Positions 35,692 through 45,780 are shown, counted from the stretch's first letter. The stretch is 64,000 nt of DNA from Streptomyces sp. NBC_00273 (GCF_036178145.1 NZ_CP108067.1:8757001-8821000); one strand, 5' to 3'. Translations and numbers: made by a program. Notes: generated by a model not told the origin, from the letters alone.

Positions 35692-35991
35692 GGCAAGACC
35701 CTTCCACGCGTTGGCGAAGATCTTGCACCTGGCCCGGACACCGGCCGACCGTAGCCGTATCCCGTGCCGGGGGGACCACGGCTGCGGATCGAGGTCGAGC
35801 AGCGTAACAGGCGGCAATGGCCCGGCAACAGGGTGCGGGGTGCCGCTCCGGCAGCCGACGCCGATCGGCCGATGCGGTAGACCTTGCGCGCCTCCGGCCG
35901 ACACGCCGACCTCGGGGCTAGCACATCGGTGCGGTTGGATACATTCTGCAATCGTCCCGCTACGCTCGGCTATCAAAGCAGGAGGAATGGT
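35692..35991. other. Divergent intergenic region, lower GC
   Basis: 300 bases between the NmrA-like gene and the small plus-strand gene. The part after 35920 has many more A/T than neighbours. TACGCT at 35961-35966 could be a -10 box for the small gene; the best -35 (TTGGAT, 35935-35940) is 20 bases away, so the promoter is uncertain. Confidence 0.35.
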
Positions 35992-36225
35992 ATGGCCGAC
36001 CAGAACGGTGAAATCGCTGCGGATCGAGTCCTTTCCGTGGAGGAAGGGGTGGCGATCAAGCAGCGCATCACCGCGAAGAAGGCACTCAAGACCTGGCGCT
36101 GGATGGGCAACTACGGCGACCCCACCCAGGCCGCAGCCGTCGCGAACCAAGACCCACCGTGTCTGGCCGGGGAGGTCATGTTCACCATCAACGGCAGCCT
36201 TACCCCGGCCTGGATGTTCTTCTGA
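35992..36225 (+). CDS. Isolated 77-residue hypothetical peptide
   Basis: ATG 35992 is preceded by a very strong ribosome binding site (GGAGGA, 35981-35986, five bases before). The peptide has a helical, charged first half (LSVEEGVAIKQRITAKKALK) and a second half with WRWMGNYGDPTQAAAVANQD then PPCLAGEVMF, TINGSLTPAW and a hydrophobic MFF end. One Cys. No signal peptide or transmembrane helix. The leader/core look recalls peptide precursors, but no modifying enzyme is adjacent. I do not recognise the family. Its lower GC content relative to neighbours may indicate transfer. Confidence 0.65.
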   Translation: MADQNGEIAADRVLSVEEGVAIKQRITAKKALKTWRWMGNYGDPTQAAAVANQDPPCLAGEVMFTINGSLTPAWMFF

Positions 36226-36249
36226 CCTCGACCTGAAGGGCGGCAGTCC

Positions 36250-37354
36250 CTAGCCGGTCGCGGCCGGCAGGGTCAGTTCGAAGCGGCAGCCGCCGGACAC
36301 GTTGTGGACGTCCGCGCGGCCGGCGTGGGCCTCGACGATCCCCCTGACGATCGCGAGGCCCAGGCCCGCGCCCGAGGGAGGAGTACGGGCCGGGGTGCCG
36401 CGCCAGCCCGTGTCGAAGACGCGCGGCAGGTCCTCCTCGGGGATGCCTCCGCAGGCGTCGGTGACCGAGAGCACCACGGAGCCCGCGCGGCGTTCGGCGG
36501 CGATCGCGACCGTCCCGTCGGCCGGGGTGTGGCGGATGGCGTTGACCAGGAGGTTGGACAGCACCCGGGTCATCTCCTTGCCGTCCACCTCCACCGGGAG
36601 CGAGGCGACCCCCTCGCCGACCAGCCGTACGCCGTGCTCGCGGGCGAGCGCGTCGGTGCCGGCCAGGGCGTCGCCCACCAGGTCGTGGAGGGACATCCGG
36701 GTCAGGGTGAGGGACAGTGCGCCCGCGTGGATGCGGGAGAGCTCGAACAGGTCACCGACCATGGAGTTGAGGCGGTCGACCTCGGTACGGATCTGCCGGT
36801 GGTACCGGGCGGGATCGGCCGCCATGCCGTCCTCCAGCGCCTCCGACATGGCGCGCAGCCCGGCCAGCGGGGTGCGCAGATCGTGCGAGATCCAGGCCAC
36901 GAGCTCGCGCCGCGAGGCCTCCAGGGCCCGCTCGCGCTCGCGGGAGGCGGCCAACCGTTCGCTGGTGAGGGCCAGCTCGCGGCTCAGCGCCGCGAACTCG
37001 GCGGGAGCGGGCACGGCCGGTGCCACGAACGTACCCTCCTCCCCGAAGACCCGGGCCGCGCCGACGAGTTCCCGGCAGCGCCGGACGACCTGACGGCCCA
37101 GCAGCAGCGCGGTGGCCATCGAGACGACCGCGGCCGTCGCGACGACCGTGGTCACGACCGCCAGGTCGTGGGAGGACAGGAACATCGCCCAGGCCACGGT
37201 GAGCGTCCCGGCGAGCATCGCGGACACCGCGACCGCGGCGACGATCGTGAGGGACACGGCGACGCTGCGCCGGCGCAGCATCCGCAGCGCCGCGGCCCCG
37301 AGCAGTCCGGCGGCGCCCGCGCCGAGGAGCGCGTACAGGGCGATCAGCAGAAAG

Positions 37355-37362
<8 letters not shown>
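36250..37362 (-). CDS. Sensor histidine kinase, HisKA type
   Basis: 370 residues: three N-terminal transmembrane segments (about 5-28, 33-60, 68-90), no sizeable external domain, then HAMP-like linker, HisKA with H160 in [11 protein letters not shown], and HATPase_c with [22 protein letters not shown] and GLGLAIV. It should autophosphorylate H160 and pass phosphate to D83 of the regulator encoded just upstream (8-base overlap at 37355-37362). Its signal is probably membrane-derived. It ends 25 bases from the convergent small peptide gene. Confidence 0.93.
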
Positions 37363-38212
<850 letters not shown>

Positions 38213-38335
38213 GACCCCAGGCTGTCACCCGCCCGGGCCCAAGTGTGGAGCGGACCCCCTCCTGCGGGACGGCGTCCGCGTTTCGTAAGGTCTGCGGGCC
38301 CCTTTTCCCCGGACCTGATTCCTACGGTGTGGAGG

Positions 38336-39052
38336 GTGACTTCATCAGCTTGTGCTCCGCCCCGCGCGGACCTCGTACTGCCGTGCCTCGACGAGGCACA
38401 GGCCCTGCCCTGGGTGCTGGCACGCGTACCGGCCGGGTGGCGCGCCATCGTCGTCGACAACGGTTCGACCGACGGCTCGGCGGAGATCGCCCGGAGCCTG
38501 GGCGCCACCGTCGTGCAAGAGGACCGGCGCGGTTTCGGCGCCGCCTGCCACGCCGGGCTCCTCGCGGCCCGCGCCGACCTGGTCTGCTTCTGCGACTGCG
38601 ACGCCTCCATGGACCCCGGGCTGCTCGCCGCCATGGCGGCGAGCGTCGCCGCGGGCGAGGCCGACCTGCTGCTCGGCCGCCGCCGCCCGCAGGGGCGCGG
38701 CGCCTGGCCGGTACACGCCCGCGCCGGGAACCTCGCGCTCGCCCGCATGCTGCGCCGCCGCACCGGACTGCGACTGCACGACCTCGGACCGATGCGGGTC
38801 GCGCGCCGCGAGGCACTGCTCGGCCTGGAACTGACCGACCGGCGCAGCGGCTACCCGCTCCAAATGGTCGTACGGGCCGCCGACGCCGGCTGGCGCGTCG
38901 CCGAGACCGACGTCCCGTACCTGCCCCGCTCCGGGAAGTCCAAGGTGACCGGCACCTGGCGGGGCACCTGGCAGGCGGTACGGGACATGCGCAAGGTGCT
39001 CGCCGAGCCCCCGGGCATCCGGTCCGATCCCGCCGAGGGGGTGTCGGCATGA
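38336..39052 (+). CDS. GT2 family glycosyltransferase
   Basis: 238 residues from GTG 38336 (GTG 38327 is an alternative; no well-spaced ribosome binding site exists, so a leaderless transcript is possible). GT-A fold motifs: LVLPCLDEAQALPWV, VDNGSTDGSAEIA, FCDCDASMDPGLL (DxD-type metal site), and the acceptor region RRSGYPLQMVVRA. No membrane helix, so it differs from DPM1-type fused enzymes. It ends in an ATGA overlap with the DUF2064 gene and begins a three-gene translationally coupled unit. Confidence 0.9.
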   Translation: MTSSACAPPRADLVLPCLDEAQALPWVLARVPAGWRAIVVDNGSTDGSAEIARSLGATVVQEDRRGFGAACHAGLLAARADLVCFCDCDASMDPGLLAAMAASVAAGEADLLLGRRRPQGRGAWPVHARAGNLALARMLRRRTGLRLHDLGPMRVARREALLGLELTDRRSGYPLQMVVRAADAGWRVAETDVPYLPRSGKSKVTGTWRGTWQAVRDMRKVLAEPPGIRSDPAEGVSA

Positions 39053-39669
39053 GCACCCTGCTCGTCATCGCCAAGGCCCCCGTCGCCGGCCGGGTCAAGA
39101 CCCGCCTCACCCCGCACTTCACCCCCGAGCAGGCCGCCCGCCTGGCGCGCGCCGCGCTCCAGGACACCCTGGCCGCCGTACTCGACACCCCGGCCCGGCG
39201 GCGCGTCCTCGTACTCGACGGAACGCCCGGTCCGTGGCTGCCCCACGGCATCGAGGTCGTGCCGCAGTGCGCCGGCGGGCTCGACGCCAGGCTGGCCGCA
39301 GCCTTCGCCCGGGCCGCCGGACCGGCCCTGCTCATCGGCATGGACACCCCGCAGGTCACCCCGGACCTCCTTGCCCGCGGACTCGACTTCGGCGAGGCGG
39401 ACGCCTGGTTCGGCCCCGCCGACGACGGCGGGTTCTGGGCGCTCGGCCTGGCCGAGCCCGACCCGGCCCTGCTCCTCGGGGTGCCGATGTCCCTGCCGAC
39501 CACGGGCCAGCTGCAGCGCGCCCGACTGACCGCCTCCGGGCGGGCGGTACGGGACCTGCCCGAGCTGTGCGACGTGGACACCCCGGCCGACGCGGCGCGG
39601 GTCGCCGCCGCCGTGCCCGGTACCCGCTTCGCCGCCCTGCACTCGGGCCTGCGCACGGTGACACGATGA
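39049..39669 (+). CDS. DUF2064/TIGR04282 glycosyltransferase-like protein
   Basis: 206 residues matching DUF2064 (TIGR04282): LLVIAKAPVAGRVKTRLTPH, GMDTPQVTPDLL, GPADDGGFWALGL and LPELCDVDTPADAA. The fold is GT-A/nucleotidyltransferase; some members act in arsenosugar-type pathways, though here no arsenic gene is near. ATG overlaps the stop of GT2 and its own stop overlaps the next start (both ATGA). Paired GT2 + DUF2064 genes are a recurrent actinobacterial and cyanobacterial unit, suggesting two consecutive sugar-transfer or activation steps. Confidence 0.88.
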   Translation: MSTLLVIAKAPVAGRVKTRLTPHFTPEQAARLARAALQDTLAAVLDTPARRRVLVLDGTPGPWLPHGIEVVPQCAGGLDARLAAAFARAAGPALLIGMDTPQVTPDLLARGLDFGEADAWFGPADDGGFWALGLAEPDPALLLGVPMSLPTTGQLQRARLTASGRAVRDLPELCDVDTPADAARVAAAVPGTRFAALHSGLRTVTR

Positions 39670-40322
39670 CGGCCCAGCTCGTCGAACCCGCCCTCGCCTG
39701 GCGGGCCGACCCCTACGCCGACGCGCTGCGCGCCGGCCAGGGCCCCCTCTACCTGCGGCGCTCGGACGGCTGGCTCCTGCCGCTGGACGTGGAGCGGTGG
39801 TGCGCCGAACCGGACGAGGCCGACGAGGGCGTCCTCGCCCGCTGCACCGGGCCCGTCCTGGACATCGGCTGCGGCCCCGGGCGCCTCGTCGCCACCCTGG
39901 CCGCACGCGGGCACCGGGCGCTGGGTGTGGACGTCACCCCCGAGGCCGTGGCCCGTACGACGCGGGCCGGCGGCAGCGCCCTGTGCCGGTCGGTCTTCGA
40001 TCCGCTGCCCGGCGAGGGACGCTGGGGCACGGTCCTGCTCATCGACGGCAACATCGGCATCGGCGGCGACCCGGCCGCACTGCTCCGCCGCGCTGCCCAA
40101 CTCGCCGCACCGGACGGCTCCTTGCTGGTCGAGGTGACCACCGCCGACGTCGACGAACGGGTGGAGGTCCACGTCGACGACGGCCGCGGCGGCCACGGGG
40201 CGCCCTTCTGGTGGGCCCGGCTCGGCGCCCGCGCCCTCTGCGGCGAAGCCGCGGACGCAGGCTGGACCCGGTCCGCCGGTTGGCAGGCCGCGGGCCGCAG
40301 TTTCGTGGACCTGCGGCGCTGA
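39666..40322 (+). CDS. Class I SAM-dependent methyltransferase
   Basis: 218 residues with SAM motif PVLDIGCGPGRLVATLA (about residues 64-80), VDVTPEAV (motif II acid) and TVLLIDGNIGIGGDP. Third gene of the coupled GT2/DUF2064 unit (ATGA overlap), so it probably methylates the sugar or lipid product. Substrate unknown. A perfect 12-bp hairpin follows 12 bases after the stop. Confidence 0.88.
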   Translation: MTAQLVEPALAWRADPYADALRAGQGPLYLRRSDGWLLPLDVERWCAEPDEADEGVLARCTGPVLDIGCGPGRLVATLAARGHRALGVDVTPEAVARTTRAGGSALCRSVFDPLPGEGRWGTVLLIDGNIGIGGDPAALLRRAAQLAAPDGSLLVEVTTADVDERVEVHVDDGRGGHGAPFWWARLGARALCGEAADAGWTRSAGWQAAGRSFVDLRR

Positions 40323-40334
40323 CAGGCAAAGGGA

Positions 40335-40373
40335 AAGGGGGAGTTGGTGCCGCACGGGCTTCAACTCCCCCTT
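40335..40373. terminator. Bidirectional terminator between convergent genes
   Basis: AAGGGGGAGTTG (40335-40346) and CAACTCCCCCTT (40362-40373) form a perfect 12-bp stem with a 15-base loop. The A- and T-flanks give U-tracts in both directions. It lies between the methyltransferase stop (40322) and the end of the membrane-protein gene at 40388. Confidence 0.9.
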
Positions 40374-40387
40374 CGTCGTGCCCCTCG

Positions 40388-40804
40388 TCAGCGCCGCAGG
40401 GCCGCGCACCGCCGTCGCGCCCGCGCCCACGCGCGTGCTCCCGCGTACGCGGCCGTGAGCACGCCGATCGCGGCCATCGCCAGCAGCCAGTTCCGTGGAT
40501 AGTCCAACGGCAGCACCGACGCGTTGGCCACGCCCCCGGGGCGCAGGAGCGGCGGCAGGGCGATCACGGTCAGGGACCCCGCGACGACCAATGCGGCGCG
40601 CGGCACCCCGCACAGGCGCAGACCCGCCGCCGCGCACAGCGCCCCGACCGCGATGACCAGCGGGGCGACCAGGCCGTCGTGCACGAGGACCCCGCCCACG
40701 AGCCACAGGGCGATCCGCCACGGCTCGGGCTCGCGCACCAGCAGGAAGCCGCCGAAGGCCATGACGGCCAGGCCGAAGCCGCCGATCGCATACCGGAACG
40801 CCAT
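40388..40804 (-). CDS. Small integral membrane protein
   Basis: 138 residues from ATG 40804, which shares a base with the stop of the upstream molybdopterin protein gene (TGATG), so the two are translationally coupled. Four predicted transmembrane segments (about 3-22, 28-48, 53-73, 98-118) and an Arg-rich C-terminus. No known domain recognised. It may be an accessory subunit of the redox protein or a membrane anchor for the nearby glycan enzymes. Confidence 0.78.
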   Translation of the reverse strand: MAFRYAIGGFGLAVMAFGGFLLVREPEPWRIALWLVGGVLVHDGLVAPLVIAVGALCAAAGLRLCGVPRAALVVAGSLTVIALPPLLRPGGVANASVLPLDYPRNWLLAMAAIGVLTAAYAGARAWARARRRCAALRR

Positions 40805-41946
40805 CACACCACCTCCAGTCGTCCGACCCATTTGGTCTGGAGCACGCCCGGCCGGTTCGGGGCGATGATCCGCGCAGGGTAGCCGTGGTCCAGGGACAGC
40901 ACCTCACCGTTCAGGCGCAGCGCCAGCAGGGTGAGCGGGTCCTGCGCGTACAGGTGCCCCATCTCCATCACCCGGTACGCGCCCGCCACTTCCAGCGACA
41001 CCACCCGGCAGCGTGCGTCCGGGCCCCCGCCGGCCCGCTCCAGCAGGTCCCGTACCCGCACCCCCGTCCACCGGGCGGACTTGCTCCAGCCCTCCACACA
41101 GGCGATGGGCAAGGTCACCTCGTGCTGCGGGAGCGCGCGCAGCTCCGCCAGGGTGAGGACGGCCGGGCGCGGCCCGGCCAGGGTCAGCCGCCAGCCGTCC
41201 AGCGAGGCCTCGGTGACGCCCGCCGCGGCGGCCGTACGGTTCACCGGAAGCCCCTGCGGACCGTGGGCCGGGCTGCGCGGAGCGAACAGCTCCAGCGGGC
41301 CGAGCGCGGTGACGGACTGCCCGACCGTGGTCAGCGTGACCGCGCCGACCCCCGCCGCGACGGCCGCCAGCAGCTGCCGCCGGTCCGGCCCGTCGGCCTC
41401 GGGAAGGGCCAGGGTGCCCGCGGAGCGGCGGGTGAAGTGGTCGCGGATCCGCGGCCATTGAACGGCGACGTGCAGCAGCAGCGCCCCCAGCAGGAGCCAG
41501 GCGACGGCGTAGTGCACGGGCACGAACGAGAACGGCCAGGGGTACCACTGGAAGGTGTTCAGCAGCCCGGTGAACAGCTGGAAGACCGCGGCGGCGACGA
41601 GCACGGCCACCGAGAGGCGTTCCAGCGCGTGCCGCACGGACCGTACCGGCGGCCAGACGAAGAGCCGCGGGTAGACCGTCCACAGCTTGGCGAGCAGCAG
41701 CGGGATGGCGGCGACGCCCGAGGCCACGTGCAGGCCCTGGGTGAGCCGGTAGCCCCAGTACGGGCGGCTCGGCAGCCGGTCGGCGAGCCAGACCGGCGGG
41801 TGCTGGAGGAAGTGGCTGAGCACACCGGTGGCGAAACAGACGACGACGGCGAGCCCGAGCAGGCGGCCGATCGCCGTTGCGGTACGGGCGTCGTGCAGCC
41901 GCGCCGTGAAGGTGATCGGCGGGTTCGGGGGCGGAGTGAAGCGCAT
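40804..41946 (-). CDS. Cytochrome b-like/molybdopterin oxidoreductase fusion with internal twin-arginine motif
   Basis: 380 residues from ATG 41946. Four N-terminal transmembrane helices carry His residues placed as heme ligands (SHFLQH, GLHVASG, VHYAVAW, LLHVAVQW). Then DRRQLLAAVAAGVGAV, a twin-arginine motif before a fifth helix, and a sulfite-oxidase-type molybdopterin domain (about 240-380) with CVEGWSKSARWTGV (Cys ligand of Mo) and DHGYPARIIAP. The layout matches the streptomycete SCO3746-type five-helix protein, in which Sec inserts helices 1-4 and Tat exports the folded Mo domain (known for that family; inferred here). Substrate unknown. Translationally coupled to the small membrane protein. 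Confidence 0.88.
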   Translation of the reverse strand: MRFTPPPNPPITFTARLHDARTATAIGRLLGLAVVVCFATGVLSHFLQHPPVWLADRLPSRPYWGYRLTQGLHVASGVAAIPLLLAKLWTVYPRLFVWPPVRSVRHALERLSVAVLVAAAVFQLFTGLLNTFQWYPWPFSFVPVHYAVAWLLLGALLLHVAVQWPRIRDHFTRRSAGTLALPEADGPDRRQLLAAVAAGVGAVTLTTVGQSVTALGPLELFAPRSPAHGPQGLPVNRTAAAAGVTEASLDGWRLTLAGPRPAVLTLAELRALPQHEVTLPIACVEGWSKSARWTGVRVRDLLERAGGGPDARCRVVSLEVAGAYRVMEMGHLYAQDPLTLLALRLNGEVLSLDHGYPARIIAPNRPGVLQTKWVGRLEVV

Positions 41947-42058
41947 GGGCCCATGACACCCCGCCGACGTCCCGATGGGCGGGTGGAACACCTTACGGAA
42001 TGCGGACGTGCGGGACGGCGCACGCCACGTGCGGCCCCGTTGCTGGGACGCTGCGGGG

Positions 42059-43516
42059 GTGAAACCGCGCACCGTCCCGCCCGTCCCGACCGCAGTCGCG
42101 GCCCTCGTCGCCCTGACCGCCGTCCTCGTCCTCACCATCCGCCACGACGGCTACTTCACCGACGCCGCAGGACTGTTCCTCCGGTACGCGGCCTGCTGGG
42201 CGCTGTTCGCCCTCGCCGTGCTCGCACTGCGCCGGGTCCCGGCCGACCGGGCCCGGCCCCTGCTCCTCGCCGGGGCCCTCGCCGTCGCCGCGACCGGGCT
42301 GGTGGCCCCGCCCCGTACCAGCACCGACTCCTACCGCTACGCCTGGGACGGGCGGGTCCAGTCGGCCGGCATCTCCCCGTACGACCACGCCCCGCAGGAC
42401 CCGGGACCGGCCCGGCTGCGCGACCCCTGGCTCTTTCCCACGGGCGCCGACTGCGCGGGCCCGGACCGTGCCCCGCTTCCCGGCGGCGGCCCCGTCCCGC
42501 ACTGCACCCGCATCAACCGGCCCGCCGTGCACACCATCTACCCGCCCGTCGCCGAGGCGTACTTCCTGGCGGTGGACCGGCTCTCCCCGGCCGGAGCCCG
42601 GCACAAGCCGCTCCAGATCGGCGCCGGCCTCCTCTCCCTCGGCGTGACGGGCGCGCTGCTGCTGATCCTGCGCCGCCGGGGCCTGGACCCGCGCAGGGCC
42701 GCGTACTGGGCGTGGTGTCCCGCCGTACCGATCGAAGCCGTGAACAACGCCCACGTGGACGTCCTCGGCGTACTGCTCGCGGTGACCGGCCTCGGCCTCG
42801 TCGCGGAGCGCGGCCTTCCCCGCCGGGCAGCGGGAGGCCTGGTCCTCGGCGCCGCCGTCGCCACCAAACTCATGCCCGCCGTCGTCCTACCGGGCGCGCT
42901 CTCCGGGGTGCGCCGGGTCCGCGACGCGGCCGCCGTCCTGGTCCCGGCCGCCGCCTTCGTCCTGCTCTCCTACCTGCCCTACGTCCTCCTCTCACACGGC
43001 TCCGTCCTCGGCTACCTCGGCGGCTACGTGGACGAGGAGGGCTACGACGACCCCTCCGCCGGCTCCCGCTACGCCCTGCTCCGCCTCGTGCTGCCCGACA
43101 GCTGGACGTTCCCGGTGCTCCTCGCCGCCATGACGGGCGTGTCCCTGTACGTGATGCGGCGCGGCGACCCCCGGCAGCCGTGGAGCGGCGCCCTCCTGGT
43201 CACCGGGTGCGCCTTCGCGCTCCTCACCCCCGGCTACTCCTGGTACGCCCTGCTCCTGATCGCCCTCGTGGCCCTGGACGGACGCTGGGAGTGGCTCGGC
43301 CTCGCCCTCGCGGGCGCGGCCGTCTACCTCCTCGCACCGGTCTTCGGCCACCGGCCGGCGCTCGGCGCGAGCGCCTACGGCGCCGCGGTCCTCGTGATCC
43401 TGGTGGCCGCGGTGCTCCGGCGGCGGCGGGGGCCCGGCCGGCCGGGCGCCGGGTCCCGCCCCGAGATCGCCGGAGGCGGGCAGCGGCCGTTCGACGGCCG
43501 GGTCAGGAACTCGTGA
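42059..43516 (+). CDS. Polytopic glycosyltransferase, GT87-like (polyprenyl-phosphate mannose type)
   Basis: 485 residues from GTG 42059. About 11 transmembrane segments and catalytic-loop motifs of GT-C enzymes: TDSYRYAWDGRVQSAGISPY, NRPAVHTIYPPVAEAYF and NNAHVDVLGVLLA with acidic residues facing the outside. This is the pattern of lipid-linked (polyprenyl-phosphate) sugar transferases such as mannosyltransferases acting on the outer face of the membrane. The acceptor may be the product of the GT2 unit. Divergent from the Mo protein. Its last 14 bases overlap the 3' end of helR. Confidence 0.88.
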   Translation: MKPRTVPPVPTAVAALVALTAVLVLTIRHDGYFTDAAGLFLRYAACWALFALAVLALRRVPADRARPLLLAGALAVAATGLVAPPRTSTDSYRYAWDGRVQSAGISPYDHAPQDPGPARLRDPWLFPTGADCAGPDRAPLPGGGPVPHCTRINRPAVHTIYPPVAEAYFLAVDRLSPAGARHKPLQIGAGLLSLGVTGALLLILRRRGLDPRRAAYWAWCPAVPIEAVNNAHVDVLGVLLAVTGLGLVAERGLPRRAAGGLVLGAAVATKLMPAVVLPGALSGVRRVRDAAAVLVPAAAFVLLSYLPYVLLSHGSVLGYLGGYVDEEGYDDPSAGSRYALLRLVLPDSWTFPVLLAAMTGVSLYVMRRGDPRQPWSGALLVTGCAFALLTPGYSWYALLLIALVALDGRWEWLGLALAGAAVYLLAPVFGHRPALGASAYGAAVLVILVAAVLRRRRGPGRPGAGSRPEIAGGGQRPFDGRVRNS

Positions 43517-45662
43517 GGATGACGAGCTGCTGCGTCGCCCGGGTCATGGCGACGTAGCGGTCGACCGCTCCTTCGATCCCCGTGCCGAAGGTCTGCGGGT
43601 CGACGAGGACGACGAGGTCGAACTCCAGCCCCTTCGACAACCCCGGGGTCAGCGACCGGACCCGGGAGGTCTCCCGGAAGGCGCCGGCCCCGATGTCCTC
43701 GGCGCCGATGACACAGGCGACCCCGTCGGCGTGCGCGTCCAGCCAGGCGTCGAGGACCGCGTCCAGATCCGCGACGGAGCCGTGCACGACGGGAACGCCG
43801 CTGCTGCGGACCGAGGTCGGCACGTTCGCGTCCGGGAGCGCTTCCCGGACGGCCGGCTCCGCCACCGCCATCACCTCCTCGGGCGTCCGGTAGTTGATGC
43901 TCAGGGAAGCCACGTCGATCCGGTCCAACCCGATCCGCTCCAGCCGCTCCCGCCACGACTCCGTGAACCCCTGCCGGGCCTGGGCGCGGTCCCCGACGAT
44001 GGTGAAGCTGCGGGACGGGCAGCGCAGCAGCAGCATCTGCCACTCCGCGTCGGTCAGTTCCTGGGCCTCGTCGACGACGACGTGCGCGAACGGTCCGGCG
44101 AGCAGGTCCGGGTCGGCCCCGGGCAGCGCGCCCTCGTCGATCAGGCTGTCCTGCAGGTCCTTGCCGCGCAGCATCGTCACCGCGCCCTCACCGTCGTCGT
44201 CGGCCGCGAGCAGGTCGTCGATGACCCCGGACATGCGCTCGCGTTCGGCCGCCACCGCGGCGCTCCGCCGCCGCAGCCGCCGTGCCGACTCCGGGTCGCC
44301 GAGCCGTTGCCGCGCCGCGTCCAGGAGCGGCAGGTCGGACACCGTCCAGGCCCGGGCGTCCGCGCGCTGCAACGCCGCCACGTCCTCGCGGCTGAGCCAC
44401 GGAGCACACATCCGCAGGTAGGACGGCACCGACCACAGGTCCCCGACGAGGTCGGCCGCATCGATCGTCGGCCACGCGCGGTCGAGCGCCGCGACCAGCT
44501 CCTCGTCGTACCGCAGAGATCTGCCCAACAGGTCGGGCGAGAGGTCCTCGTCGTCGAACTTGTCGAGCAGGATCGTCACCAGCTCCTCCCAGATCTGCTC
44601 GCGCGCTTCGTTGTGCGCAGTGCCCGCGACGGCCTCGAACGCCTCGGCCCAGTCGTCCGGGCTCAGCCAGACGTCGGACCAGGGGGTCGTGACCGTCATC
44701 CCCTCGGTGGGCGGCTCCTCGTAGATCCGGACGGCCTTCTCGATCGCCTTCACCATGTCCGCGGACGACTTCAGGAACGCCACCCGCGGATCGGCCTCGG
44801 CCCCGGCCCCCTCGGCGACGAGGTCCCGCACCGTGCAGGTCTGCACGCCCTCTTCGCCGAGGCTGGGCAGCACATCGGCGACGTAGGTCAGGTAGGGCTG
44901 GTGCGGACCGACGAACAGCACGCCGCCCCGACGGTGACCGAGGCGGGGGTCGGAGTAGAGGAGGTGCGCGGTGCGGTGCAGCGCCACGACGGTCTTGCCC
45001 GTGCCCGGACCGCCGTCGACGACGAGGGCGCCGCGCGAACCGGCGCGGATGATGGCGTCCTGGTCGGACTGGATGGTGGCGAGCACGTCACGCATCCGCG
45101 GGGACCGGCTGCCGTCCAGTCCGGCGATGAAGGCGGACTGGTCGTCGAGCGCGGCGTGTCCCTCGAACCCGTCGGCGGTGAACACCTCGTCCCAGTAGTC
45201 ACCGATCCGGCCGCGGGTCCAGCGGTACCTGCGGCGGCTCGCCAGGCCCATCGGGTCGGCGTGGGTCGCGGCGAAGAACGGCTCGGCCGCGGGCGAGCGC
45301 CAGTCGATCAGCAGTCGGCCCCCCGCGCCGTCGGTGAGGCCGAGCCGCCCGACGTACACGGGCTCGGGGTCGTCCTCGCCGACCATCCGTCCGAGGCACA
45401 GGTCCAACCCGAAGCGCCGCAGGGCCCGCAGACGACCCGTCAGCCGGTGGATCTCCACGTCCCGGTCCATCGCTTCGCGGCCCAGGCGGCCGGGGGCCCG
45501 GCGCAGTGCTTCCAGACGGTCGGACAGCTCGGTGATCGTCTGCTCCAGGCTCTCCGCGACGGCCGCGAAGTGCTTCTCGTCGCGGCCGATCAGCGCCGGA
45601 TCGGCCTTGGGGGAGAGGCGGGCGGGAAGGTCGAACGCACTGGTGGTGGTAGGGGAAGTCAA
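43503..45662 (-). CDS. helR: RNA polymerase recycling motor ATPase HelR
   Basis: 719 residues from TTG 45662, which has GGAG eight bases upstream; the frame is open to 45737 but the extra residues lack family likeness. Superfamily 1 helicase layout: N-terminal coiled coil inserted in the RNAP secondary channel (AVAESLEQTITELSDRLEAL), Walker A GGPGTGKT at 217-224, DEAQELTD (Walker B), QARQGFTESW and MTRATQQLVIL (motifs V-VI). The start TSPTTTSAFDLPARL, ADPALIGRDEKHFAAVAE and overall length are those of HelR, the HelD paralogue that ejects rifamycins from RNA polymerase in Streptomyces venezuelae (known for that family). A rifamycin-associated element is upstream. Confidence 0.92.
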   Translation of the reverse strand: MTSPTTTSAFDLPARLSPKADPALIGRDEKHFAAVAESLEQTITELSDRLEALRRAPGRLGREAMDRDVEIHRLTGRLRALRRFGLDLCLGRMVGEDDPEPVYVGRLGLTDGAGGRLLIDWRSPAAEPFFAATHADPMGLASRRRYRWTRGRIGDYWDEVFTADGFEGHAALDDQSAFIAGLDGSRSPRMRDVLATIQSDQDAIIRAGSRGALVVDGGPGTGKTVVALHRTAHLLYSDPRLGHRRGGVLFVGPHQPYLTYVADVLPSLGEEGVQTCTVRDLVAEGAGAEADPRVAFLKSSADMVKAIEKAVRIYEEPPTEGMTVTTPWSDVWLSPDDWAEAFEAVAGTAHNEAREQIWEELVTILLDKFDDEDLSPDLLGRSLRYDEELVAALDRAWPTIDAADLVGDLWSVPSYLRMCAPWLSREDVAALQRADARAWTVSDLPLLDAARQRLGDPESARRLRRRSAAVAAERERMSGVIDDLLAADDDGEGAVTMLRGKDLQDSLIDEGALPGADPDLLAGPFAHVVVDEAQELTDAEWQMLLLRCPSRSFTIVGDRAQARQGFTESWRERLERIGLDRIDVASLSINYRTPEEVMAVAEPAVREALPDANVPTSVRSSGVPVVHGSVADLDAVLDAWLDAHADGVACVIGAEDIGAGAFRETSRVRSLTPGLSKGLEFDLVVLVDPQTFGTGIEGAVDRYVAMTRATQQLVILTSS

Positions 45663-45780
45663 ATCAGCAGCTCCGATCTGCGGTGGTACACCCGCGAACT
45701 CATCGAACGACCCGTCAACCGACAACAGCGCACGCACTATGGGGATCTCCCGTTTTCGCAGGTCCTGGCTTCGAGGAGCG

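Noticed and set aside
39049..39669. Arsenosugar pathway
   Set aside because: DUF2064 is used in such names, but no arsenic methyltransferase or transporter is nearby.
45662..45737. Longer HelR start at 45737
   Set aside because: The 25 extra residues have no family likeness, and a GGAG site is well placed for TTG 45662.
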